A stretch of 5,099 nucleotides of DNA from Comamonadaceae bacterium (GTDB lineage: Bacteria > Pseudomonadota > Gammaproteobacteria > Burkholderiales > Burkholderiaceae): assembly GCA_947374535.1 (NCBI GenBank), contig CANCCJ010000180.1, positions 1-5,099 of the forward strand, in the 5' to 3' direction. This document shows, one piece after another, positions 1 to 5,099 of this stretch; position 1 is the stretch's first letter; each line of letters opens with the position of its first letter. The translations under genes were made by a program, and so were the position numbers. The notes under the pieces were generated by a model that was given only the letters and a program-made list of their open reading frames with translations, was not told where the DNA came from and did no database searches.

Positions 1-409
1 CCATCAAGGTGCGGTCAGATGGCACGCAAGCTGGCACGAAATGTGGCGTGACGTTGAAGAACGGGTTAATCTGGTCTTTCAGTTCTGTGGTCGCCATGAT
101 GTGGGTCAAGCAAGCGCCCCAAGTGCCGGGTGTGTCTGCTTTGGCGTCTGCGGCAGGTTTGACGCCACCTTTGCAAGCAGGATGCGGTGTGCTGGCCTCA
201 AAGCGTGCGGTACCGGTTTCGGTCAACCATGCCACCCAAGCCTCTCCATTGCTTTTGGAGGTCTCTGTTTTGAGCGCTTCTTTGTAGTTGATGACGCCAA
301 GCCAAGTGACAGCAGCGACGATGAGTGCCAAAAAGGCCAAAAAGAGTTTGTCAGCTTTGTTTGGGCCGAGTTGTTGATTCTCGGACGTGTGGTCTGGGGA
401 AGGTGCCAT
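1..409 (-). CDS. Unrecognised single-pass membrane-anchored protein, N-terminal part (runs off the left edge)
   Basis: An open frame on the minus strand starts at ATG 409-407 and stays open for 136 codons to the window edge, so the C-terminus is missing. The start is supported by a weak AAGG-type ribosome binding site at about 419-422, 9 bases upstream. Residues 1-21 are polar and end in a Lys-Ala-Asp-Lys stretch. Residues 22-40 form one hydrophobic helix, followed by a polar region beginning Asn-Tyr-Lys-Glu. This fits an N-in anchor with the rest in the periplasm. The soluble part has three cysteines (79, 100, 128), two prolines after an alanine-rich linker at about 84-94, and several Trp residues, which suggests a small folded periplasmic domain that may carry a disulfide. 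I recognise no family and assign no function. The ABC operon upstream ends in a terminator, so this gene is probably transcribed separately. The frame is convincing as coding; the role is unknown. Confidence 0.72.
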   Translation of the reverse strand, partial: MAPSPDHTSENQQLGPNKADKLFLAFLALIVAAVTWLGVINYKEALKTETSKSNGEAWVAWLTETGTARFEASTPHPACKGGVKPAADAKADTPGTWGACLTHIMATTELKDQINPFFNVTPHFVPACVPSDRTLM

Positions 410-481
410 GGGGGATCGCCTTAAGTAGAGGAAGTCCGGCTTATCTATGTGGGTATAGTGCCGCGCGAAAGTGACGCTGAT

Positions 482-533
482 GATATTCGTAAATTCGATG
501 AATTTATCGAATTAAGGGTGGATATTCGACGAA
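482..533. promoter_or_regulatory. Operator-like cluster of ATTCG repeats upstream of the left-edge gene
   Basis: The 194-base gap between the unrecognised gene and the ABC permease is AT-rich here and full of symmetric repeats. AATTCGAT (492-499) and ATCGAATT (506-513) form a perfect 8-base inverted repeat with a 6-base spacer. An overlapping perfect repeat, AAATTC (491-496) and GAATTT (500-505), shares that spacer. GATATTCG occurs twice as a direct repeat (482-489 and 521-528), and TTCG-A-CGAA (525-533) is a third symmetric element. In all, the pentamer ATTCG occurs four times (485, 493 and 524 on plus, 508-512 on minus). The cluster lies 73-124 bases ahead of the ATG at 409, where a promoter or operator would sit. 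I could not place -35 and -10 boxes with confidence. The binding protein is unknown. Confidence 0.5.
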
Positions 534-563
534 CTTGCTGTTTTTACTGAATATTAAAGGCGT

Positions 564-591
564 AAAAAGCTGCTTTGTCAGCGGCTTTTTT
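564..591 (-). terminator. Rho-independent terminator of the ABC importer operon (probably bidirectional)
   Basis: A 10-base stem (564-573 with 581-590) encloses a 7-base loop, starting 13 bases beyond the permease stop codon. Read on the minus strand it ends in a run of five T. The stem has one imperfect pair: a G-U wobble in the plus-strand RNA and an A-C mismatch in the minus-strand RNA. The A run on one arm and the T run on the other let it work in both directions. Confidence 0.8.
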
Positions 592-603
592 ACCTATCAA
601 AAC

Positions 604-1371
604 TCAGTGATTTTGCGAACCGCGGTGTGCCCAGCCCGTGGTGTGCTTTTCGATCATGCTGAACAGTTCGTACATGATCATGGCCATGGCACCCACCACT
701 ACAAGACCAGCAAAGGCCAAGCCCATTTGCATGGCCGAGCCCGCAGAAATCAGCAAGTAGCCAATGCCTTCGTTGGCAGCCGTCATTTCAGACACGGTGG
801 TACCCACAAACGCCAAGGTGATCGCCACTTTGAGCGAACCATAGAAGTAAGGCATGGAGCGGGGCAAGCCCACTTTGACCAACACGTCCCAGCGCTTGGC
901 ACCTAAGACACGCAACACGTCTTCCAGCTCGGGTTCTAGCGTCGCTAAACCCGTGGCGATGTTCACCATGATGGGGAAAAAGCTGATCAAGAAGGCCGTC
1001 AAAATAGCTGGCCCCACGCCAATGCCAAACCAAACCACCAAGATGGGCACAAAGGCTGCTTTGGGCAAAGCGTTGAAGCCGGTCATCAGCGGGTACACGG
1101 CGGCATAGGCTAAGCGAGAGCTGCCGATGACAAAGCCCAGCAGCACGCCCACGACGATGGCAATGCCAAAACCCACCATGGTCACCCAAAAGGTGCGCCA
1201 AGCGTGGCCCGCGATGACGTCGCGGTATTCGACCATTTGCTCCCAAATCCGCAGCGGTGAGGGGAACACAAATTCAGACACATGAAAGAGTGAGCAAGCG
1301 GCTTGCCAAATGACCAAGGTGGCAATCAGCAAGCCCCAAGGCGCCCAAGTTTCGAGTTGTTTTTGATTCAT
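604..1371 (-). CDS. ABC importer permease, SsuC/TauC type (nitrate/sulfonate/taurine family)
   Basis: This is a 255-residue inner-membrane permease, the usual length for the NitT/TauT family (BPD_transp_1 fold). It forms the channel through which the solute captured by the binding protein enters the cytoplasm, probably as a homodimer on two ATPase subunits. Hydrophobic segments are visible at about 11-30, 60-84, 105-116, 120-142, 183-200 and 216-238. The cytoplasmic EAA loop that docks on the ATPase is at about 147-170, with the conserved Leu-Gly-Ala at 156-158 and a following Leu-Pro at 169-170. The usual Glu-Ala-Ala start is replaced by Glu-Asp-Val. The start ATG at 1371 lies only 6 bases after the ATPase stop codon and has no clear ribosome binding site, so translation is probably coupled to the ATPase gene. 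It is the last gene of the operon. The family and role are firm; the substrate is not known. Confidence 0.93.
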   Translation of the reverse strand: MNQKQLETWAPWGLLIATLVIWQAACSLFHVSEFVFPSPLRIWEQMVEYRDVIAGHAWRTFWVTMVGFGIAIVVGVLLGFVIGSSRLAYAAVYPLMTGFNALPKAAFVPILVVWFGIGVGPAILTAFLISFFPIMVNIATGLATLEPELEDVLRVLGAKRWDVLVKVGLPRSMPYFYGSLKVAITLAFVGTTVSEMTAANEGIGYLLISAGSAMQMGLAFAGLVVVGAMAMIMYELFSMIEKHTTGWAHRGSQNH

Positions 1372-1377
1372 GGTGTT

Positions 1378-2202
1378 TTACTGCCCGAGGTGGGTGCCAT
1401 CTTTACGCATGGCGCCAATATGGCCGCGTAGCTCGTGCACGATGTGGGTGAACTCTGGGGTATAGGTCACTTCCAGGTCGCGGGGGCGGGGTAAATCGAT
1501 GTCGCGTTTAACCACAAAGCGGCCTGGGCTCTTGCTCATGACATACACGGTGTCGGCCAAAAAGACCGACTCGCGCAAGTCGTGGGTAACTAAGATGACG
1601 TTGAACTTTTGCATGGCATGCAAATCGCGCAGCGTGCACCACAGCTCTTCGCGGGTGAAGGCGTCAAGCGCGCCAAAGGGCTCGTCGAGCAGCAGCATCT
1701 TGGGCTCATGAATCAGTGCGCGACAAATGCTGGCACGTTGTTGCATGCCACCAGACAGCTCCCACGGAAACTTGCGTTCATAGCCGCCCAAACCCACGGT
1801 TTGCAACAGTTCAATGGCGCGTGCTTCGTACTCTGCCTTCTTGGCTTTGAAGTTGCTGCGGTAGGGCTCCACAATTTCCAAAGGCAGCAATACGTTGTCC
1901 AGCGTGGTACGCCACGGTAGCAGCGAGGACGATTGAAATGCCATGCCGCTGATCTTGAGCGGACCGTTGACTGGCTGGCCATCGACATAAATCTCACCAC
2001 GGCTGGGCTTTTTCAAACCCGTGGTGAGCTTCATGAAGGTGGATTTGCCGCAACCTGAAGGACCCACAATGGCGATGAACTCACCTTGTTTGACCTGTAG
2101 GTTGATGTCTTCCACCGCAAAGTGGTTTTGTGCCAGCAGCTCGTCGTTGTAGGCGAGCCAGACGTTCTGAAAATCAACGAAGTGTTCGGGAGAGGCTGTC
2201 AT
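1378..2202 (-). CDS. ABC importer ATPase, SsuB/TauB type
   Basis: This is a 274-residue nucleotide-binding subunit that hydrolyses ATP on the cytoplasmic face to drive import. All the motifs are intact, numbered from ATG 2202: Walker A GPSGCGKST (47-55), Q-loop Gln90 followed by the SSSLLPW stretch typical of the nitrate/sulfonate/taurine group, signature LSGGM (149-153), Walker B LLLDEP (170-175, with Asp173 and catalytic Glu174), D-loop GALD (177-180) and switch His207. The start is slightly ambiguous, because an in-frame TTG (2205-2203) directly precedes the ATG (2202-2200). I prefer the ATG. Both starts sit behind only a weak AGG, so translation is likely coupled to the binding-protein gene, whose stop lies 14 bases upstream. 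The C-terminal part (about 225-274), Arg-rich and then ending in a His-Leu-Gly-Gln tail, is the usual extension of this group. The motif set makes the family assignment firm. Confidence 0.95.
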   Translation of the reverse strand: MTASPEHFVDFQNVWLAYNDELLAQNHFAVEDINLQVKQGEFIAIVGPSGCGKSTFMKLTTGLKKPSRGEIYVDGQPVNGPLKISGMAFQSSSLLPWRTTLDNVLLPLEIVEPYRSNFKAKKAEYEARAIELLQTVGLGGYERKFPWELSGGMQQRASICRALIHEPKMLLLDEPFGALDAFTREELWCTLRDLHAMQKFNVILVTHDLRESVFLADTVYVMSKSPGRFVVKRDIDLPRPRDLEVTYTPEFTHIVHELRGHIGAMRKDGTHLGQ

Positions 2203-2216
2203 CAAGTGGTGCCTAA

Positions 2217-3251
2217 TTACTTCTTACCTTTGGGCAATACATCGAGTTCTTTGGCCGTGGGCAAGAAGGAACCGTTCCAGATGTCTTCCGCTTTGACGCG
2301 TGTCTTGGTGTTGAATGCATCCGACACTTGTGACGCCATCAACGACAAACGCGGACCTTTAATTTGACCGAAGCCTTCAGCGCGTGCATCTGGGCTGTTG
2401 ATGACGGTGTCGATGGCCAGCTTCAAGCGGCGTGTTTCGAGTTCGCTGTTGATAATGCCGTCCCGTGCTTTGACGGATTCAATGGCTTTGGCTGGGTCTG
2501 CAATCACGTCTTTGGCGCCTTTGGCGAAAGCCGTTAAGAAGGCTTTGATCGCGGCTGGGTTTTCTTTGATCAACTTGGGCGAGGCAATGATGGCGTTGCC
2601 ATACAGCTTCACGCCAAAGTCGGGGTATTGCATGACGATCACGTCGTCAGCTTTGACGCCACGCGCTTCGATGTTGAGCAAGGAGGTGAAGGTGAAGCCC
2701 GTGATAGCGTCCACATCGCCGCGCACCAACATGGTTTCGCGCAACGGTGGATCCATGGACACCCAGTTCACCGCAGGCACGCTGTTGGCCTTGGCGAAAA
2801 TGGGGAAGGCGCGGCGACCGGCGTCAAACACAGGAGCGCCCAGCTTTTTGCCAGCCAAGTCAGCCGGTATTTTGATGCCAGATTTTTTCAACGCCATCAC
2901 CGAAGCGGGGGTGTTGTTGTAAACCATCATCACAGCCACAGGCTTGTTCGGTGCGTCAGGGTTGTTGGCATGGAACTCCATCAAGGCTGCCAAGTCGGCA
3001 AAGCCCAAGTCGTAAGCGCCTGACGCCACGCGGTTGACCGCCCCGCCAGAGCCGTTGCCTGCATCGACGGTGACGTCGAGCTTTGCATCTTTGAAATAGC
3101 CTTTGGTTGCTGGCACGAGAAAGAAGGCCGCGGGGCCTTCAAAGCGCCAGTCGAGTTGGAACTTGAGGGGGGTGGTTTGTGCCGAAGCGCCTGCAAAACT
3201 GGCCGATAGTGCCAAGCCAAGGGTGGTTTTGAGGAAGGTGCGTTTGATCAT
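2217..3251 (-). CDS. Periplasmic substrate-binding protein of an ABC importer, NMT1/THI5-like
   Basis: This 344-residue secreted protein captures the solute for the permease and ATPase encoded just downstream. The frame is open further upstream (to 3302), but I choose ATG 3251-3249 because it follows an AGAGG ribosome binding site (3257-3261) by 5 bases and begins a clean Sec signal peptide: Met-Ile-Lys-Arg, a hydrophobic core at about 11-22, and an Ala-Ser-Ala cleavage site before Gln25. The mature protein opens with FQLDWRFEGPAAFF (31-44) and then KGYF (50-53), the pattern of NMT1/THI5-like and SsuA/TauA-type binding proteins. A Gly-Ser-Gly-Gly stretch (67-70) and SGAYDLGFAD (77-86) complete the N-terminal lobe. 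Known relatives bind thiamine-pyrimidine precursors, sulfonates or aromatic acids. The Cys-rich motif of THI5 enzymes is absent, so this is a transporter component and not a pyrimidine synthase. The exact ligand cannot be read from the sequence. Confidence 0.93.
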   Translation of the reverse strand: MIKRTFLKTTLGLALSASFAGASAQTTPLKFQLDWRFEGPAAFFLVPATKGYFKDAKLDVTVDAGNGSGGAVNRVASGAYDLGFADLAALMEFHANNPDAPNKPVAVMMVYNNTPASVMALKKSGIKIPADLAGKKLGAPVFDAGRRAFPIFAKANSVPAVNWVSMDPPLRETMLVRGDVDAITGFTFTSLLNIEARGVKADDVIVMQYPDFGVKLYGNAIIASPKLIKENPAAIKAFLTAFAKGAKDVIADPAKAIESVKARDGIINSELETRRLKLAIDTVINSPDARAEGFGQIKGPRLSLMASQVSDAFNTKTRVKAEDIWNGSFLPTAKELDVLPKGKK

Positions 3252-3443
3252 GAATGCCTCTGAAAAACGAAATTGAGAAAAGAGATAGCCACAACCTTGC
3301 AATAAAGGTGCCCGTTATGGGGGGTGTTTATGAAGTGGTTCTCACAAATTGTGCGCGAGTTTGGTTTGTATACAAGCTGACATCGCACCAATGTGGTGAC
3401 GTGCACTAACACGGTGCGCACAAGGACGTTTTCTCCGGGCATT
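3252..3443 (-). promoter_or_regulatory. Promoter and operator region of the ABC importer operon
   Basis: The leader ahead of the binding-protein gene has several symmetric sites. The most striking is the perfect 10-base palindrome TTGTATACAA (3366-3375), about 115 bases ahead of the ATG; it has a YGTM-KACR core as used by GntR-family regulators. Nearby are CACAA-A-TTGTG (3343-3353), CACCA-ATG-TGGTG (3386-3398), the palindrome GTGCAC (3401-3406) and GTGCGCAC (3414-3421). I see no convincing -35/-10 pair; CATAAA at about 3327-3332 (minus-strand reading) is a possible -10 but has no matching -35. No protein is coded here: an open frame spanning 3248-3442 has no relatives I recognise and overlaps the start of the binding protein. 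Confidence 0.55.
3366..3375. promoter_or_regulatory. Perfect palindrome TTGTATACAA, candidate GntR-family operator
   Basis: The ten bases read the same on both strands. The core TGTATACA fits the general GntR half-site pattern (GT followed by AC in opposite orientation). It is a candidate site for a regulator that controls the importer operon. No regulator gene lies in the window, so the assignment rests on motif shape and position alone. Confidence 0.45.
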
Positions 3444-3472
3444 AAAAAAGCCAGCTGAAAAACTGGCTTTTT
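3444..3472 (-). terminator. Rho-independent terminator of the TerC-family gene
   Basis: A perfect 10-base stem (3445-3454 with 3463-3472) surrounds an 8-base loop, beginning 22 bases after the stop codon of the TerC-family gene. The minus-strand transcript ends in six T, the classic intrinsic terminator. The T run on the other arm means it could also stop plus-strand transcription. Confidence 0.9.
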
Positions 3473-3494
3473 GTGAGAGTCAAAGCTAAAGGGC

Positions 3495-4184
3495 TTATTC
3501 GGCTTCCACGGTTTTGTGGTGCTGTGACGATTTCAATTTACCCCAGCCCAGCACAATCACGGCGCCGGCTGCCGAGCAGGCCATGTGGAACCAAGGGTTG
3601 GCTTCGCCAAAGGCTTTGAGAACCACGTCGTTGGCCACGGTTTCCCCGCCCACCCAGCCGATCAAGCATGCACCCAAGGTGATGATGATGGGGAAGCGTT
3701 CCATGAGTTTGATCATCAAAGTGCTACCGAAGATGACCAAGGGGATGCTGATCGCCAAGCCAATGATGAGCAACACTTCGTCGCCTTTGGCGGCGGCGGC
3801 CACGGCAATCACATTGTCCAAGCTCATCACCAAGTCAGCGATCAAGATGGTGCGAATGGCTGAGAACAAGTTGCTGTGCTCAGCTCCTTCCTCTTCGCCT
3901 TCTTCTTCTGCTTCCAACAGCTGCGCGCCAATCCACAGCAGCAGCAAACCGCCGACGATTTGCAGGTATTCCAAAGTCATCAATTTAGCGGCAACCACAG
4001 TCAAGCCAATACGCAACACCACGGCTGCGCCAGAACCAAACATGATGGCTTTCTTCTGCTGTTCGGGTGGCAAGCTGCGCGCCGCCAGAGCGATCACGAC
4101 GGCGTTGTCGCCTGACAAGATGATGTTGATCCAAATAATCAGCATCAGGCCTAGCCAGAAGTCAGTGCTTTGAAGTAGTTCCAT
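3495..4184 (-). CDS. TerC-family integral membrane protein (YjbE-like), probable metal-ion exporter
   Basis: This 229-residue polytopic membrane protein belongs to the TerC family, of which characterised members are implicated in manganese export and in metal loading of exported proteins. Its two pseudo-repeats carry the signature motifs: SGDN (24-27) in the first and SLDN (121-124) in the second, preceded by Asp116. These acidic residues inside the membrane are thought to coordinate the metal. Hydrophobic helices lie at about 10-35, 46-66, 72-90, 107-131, 136-158, 164-182 and 197-213. A strongly acidic loop (about 91-101, with EEEG repeated twice) joins the halves and may face the cytoplasm. 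The short polar tail ends in Glu. The start ATG at 4184 follows a CTGGAG-type site (4195-4200) 10 bases upstream. The gene is monocistronic, with a terminator on each side. It is the short TerC form, without the CBS or CorC domains of larger relatives. Tellurite resistance is not implied. Confidence 0.93.
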   Translation of the reverse strand: MELLQSTDFWLGLMLIIWINIILSGDNAVVIALAARSLPPEQQKKAIMFGSGAAVVLRIGLTVVAAKLMTLEYLQIVGGLLLLWIGAQLLEAEEEGEEEGAEHSNLFSAIRTILIADLVMSLDNVIAVAAAAKGDEVLLIIGLAISIPLVIFGSTLMIKLMERFPIIITLGACLIGWVGGETVANDVVLKAFGEANPWFHMACSAAGAVIVLGWGKLKSSQHHKTVEAE

Positions 4185-4329
4185 GTTTTGTTTGCTCCAG
4201 ACAATGGGGAAATGTTGTATTGCTACCCGAAGAGGGAATGCTTTTTTTGATCAGCGAGTGTAACTGTGCGCTATCGCACGACTTGTTGGTATTACTGCTT
4301 ATGTCCCTGTTGGGACTGTGCCATGATGC
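4185..4329 (-). promoter_or_regulatory. Promoter and leader of the TerC-family gene, with two small hairpins
   Basis: This region between the purine permease terminator and the TerC-family ATG codes for no protein I can support. It contains two perfect 5-base stems with 4-base loops: GTGCG-CTAT-CGCAC (4266-4279) and GTCCC-TGTT-GGGAC (4303-4316). They are probably operators or leader hairpins. Many TerC-family genes carry a yybP-ykoY manganese riboswitch in this position; I looked for its GGGGAGUAGC-type loop and did not see it. No -35/-10 pair can be placed with confidence. Confidence 0.4.
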
Positions 4330-4354
4330 AAAAGGCCCGCCGAAGCGGGCCTTT
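4330..4354 (-). terminator. Strong Rho-independent terminator of the purine permease gene
   Basis: A perfect 10-base, GC-rich stem (4331-4340 with 4345-4354) is capped on the minus strand by a UUCG tetraloop closed by a C-G pair, an exceptionally stable hairpin. It is followed by TTTT in the minus-strand reading. It starts 31 bases after the permease stop codon and separates that gene from the TerC-family gene. Confidence 0.92.
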
Positions 4355-4385
4355 GACTCTTGGGGTGAAAGTTCCCAACGTGCTT

Positions 4386-5099
4386 TTAGTGACTGTCTGC
4401 TTGACGTGCGGCTGCCACAGCTGCTGAGTCGTCTGCTGAAGCGCCGTTGAAGAACAGGTTCAACAACACAGCAGAGATCGAGGCCAACAAAATGCCCGAC
4501 TCAATCAGTGGGTGCAAGTCGTGTGGCATCCATTGTTTGAAGTTAGGGGCGATCAGCGGAATCATGCCGATGCCAATCGAGATGGCCACCACCAAGCTGT
4601 TGTAGCGGTTGTTCTTAAAGTCCACCCCGCCCAAGATACGAATGCCGGTGGCCGCCACCATGCCAAACATCACCAAGCCAGCGCCGCCCAACACCACTGT
4701 GGGTAAGGATTCCACCAAGGCGGCCATTTTTGGAATGACGCCCAAGATGATGAGGATGATGCCGCCGGCCACGCAGACAAAGCGGCTCTTGACGCCAGTG
4801 ACGGCAACCAGGCCGACGTTTTGCGAGAAGCTGGTGTACGGGAAGGTATTGAAGATGCCGCCAATCAGCGTACCTAAACCATCGGTGCGCAAACCGCGTG
4901 TCAGCGCAGCACGGTCCACATGGCGGTCGGTCATTTCGCCCAAGGCCAAAAACATGCCGGTGGACTCAATCATCACCACGATCATCACCAAGGTCATGGT
5001 GAGGATGAGCACGGGGTCAAACACTGGCATGCCGAACTGGAACGGGGTGACGATGCCAAACCAAGCCGCTTTGCCTACTTTGTCAAAGTTCATCAGGCC
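4386..5099 (-). CDS. Purine permease of the NCS2 family (xanthine/urate type, UacT/PbuX-like), C-terminal half
   Basis: This is an inner-membrane cation symporter for a purine base, most likely xanthine or urate. Only the C-terminal 237 residues are in the window; the frame is still open at the right edge (Gly-Leu before the first visible Met), so the true start lies outside, and the full protein is probably about twice this length. Counting from the edge, E45 lies in ESTGMFLALGEMTDR (45-59) and matches the conserved substrate-binding Glu of the family. QNVGLVAVT (93-101) contains the conserved Gln-Asn pair that lines the pocket. The flanking NTFPYTSFS stretch (84-92) resembles urate transporters of the UacT group more than uracil permeases. 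The remaining helices lie at about 107-125, 133-152, 163-180 and 195-215, and the Ala/Asp-rich tail is probably cytoplasmic. The gene ends at a strong terminator. Family is firm; xanthine versus urate is an inference. Confidence 0.9.
   Translation of the reverse strand, partial: GLMNFDKVGKAAWFGIVTPFQFGMPVFDPVLILTMTLVMIVVMIESTGMFLALGEMTDRHVDRAALTRGLRTDGLGTLIGGIFNTFPYTSFSQNVGLVAVTGVKSRFVCVAGGIILIILGVIPKMAALVESLPTVVLGGAGLVMFGMVAATGIRILGGVDFKNNRYNSLVVAISIGIGMIPLIAPNFKQWMPHDLHPLIESGILLASISAVLLNLFFNGASADDSAAVAAARQADSH

Noticed and set aside
535..906. Plus-strand open frame at the end of the ABC operon
   Set aside because: It crosses the terminator hairpin and then runs antisense to the permease; the protein is His-rich and low in complexity, as expected for a shadow frame.
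2217..3251. THI5-type pyrimidine synthase
   Set aside because: A signal peptide, an adjacent ATPase and permease, and the lack of the Cys-rich THI5 motif indicate a periplasmic binding protein.
3252..3302. Longer N-terminus of the binding protein starting at 3302
   Set aside because: The extra 17 residues precede the Sec signal peptide, and the ATG at 3251 has a good AGAGG site, so the shorter form is correct.
3248..3442. Open frame of 64 codons on the minus strand ahead of the binding protein
   Set aside because: It lies in the promoter region, overlaps the first codon of the binding protein, has no ribosome binding site or recognisable motif, and cuts across the palindromes.
3514..4173. 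Long plus-strand open frame (219 codons) opposite the TerC-family gene
   Set aside because: It is an antisense shadow: its composition mirrors the real gene, it has no recognisable domain, and the minus-strand frame carries all the TerC motifs.
3495..4184. Tellurite-resistance operon
   Set aside because: Only a TerC-family protein is present; no TerA, TerB, TerD, TerE or TerZ genes accompany it, and solitary TerC proteins are linked to metal export.
4261..4329. Sigma-54 promoter near the TGGCAC sequence ahead of the TerC-family gene
   Set aside because: On the minus strand, the GC element expected at the proper distance after TGGCAC is missing, so the match is only half of the consensus.

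Overview
The window is ordinary chromosomal DNA from a Gram-negative bacterium, most likely a betaproteobacterium of the order Burkholderiales (a Comamonadaceae member such as Limnohabitans, Rhodoferax or a relative). This is a judgement from overall protein character, moderate GC and the Sec signal peptide with its periplasmic binding protein; no rRNA or other marker gene is present to prove it. All six recognisable genes lie on the minus strand, so transcription runs from right to left.

Layout, in the direction of transcription (high to low coordinates). (1) 5099-4386 is the C-terminal half of a purine permease of the NCS2 family, cut by the window edge and closed by a strong UUCG-loop terminator at 4330-4354. 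(2) 4184-3495 is a TerC-family membrane protein, expressed on its own and closed by a terminator at 3444-3472. (3) 3251-604 is a three-gene ABC importer operon, in the order binding protein (NMT1/THI5-like), ATPase, permease. The genes are separated by only 14 and 6 nucleotides and the operon ends at a terminator at 564-591. (4) 409-1 is the N-terminal part of an unrecognised small protein with one membrane anchor, preceded by its own intergenic region containing an unusual cluster of ATTCG repeats.

The ABC importer is the functional centre. A secreted NMT1-type binding protein captures a small organic solute in the periplasm, the SsuC/TauC-type permease carries it across the inner membrane, and the SsuB/TauB-type ATPase powers transport. 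The family includes importers for sulfonates, thiamine-pyrimidine precursors, nitrate and aromatic acids, so the substrate cannot be fixed from sequence alone. A purine permease about 1.1 kb upstream, and a GntR-type palindrome ahead of the binding protein, make a regulated nitrogen or heterocycle nutrient plausible but unproven. TerC proteins are linked to metal export, chiefly manganese.

There are no mobile elements, CRISPR arrays, RNA genes or broken genes, and I see no convincing new multi-gene system. The most interesting parts are the two regulatory regions (482-533 and 3343-3421), the unidentified gene at the left edge, and the unassigned substrate of the importer.
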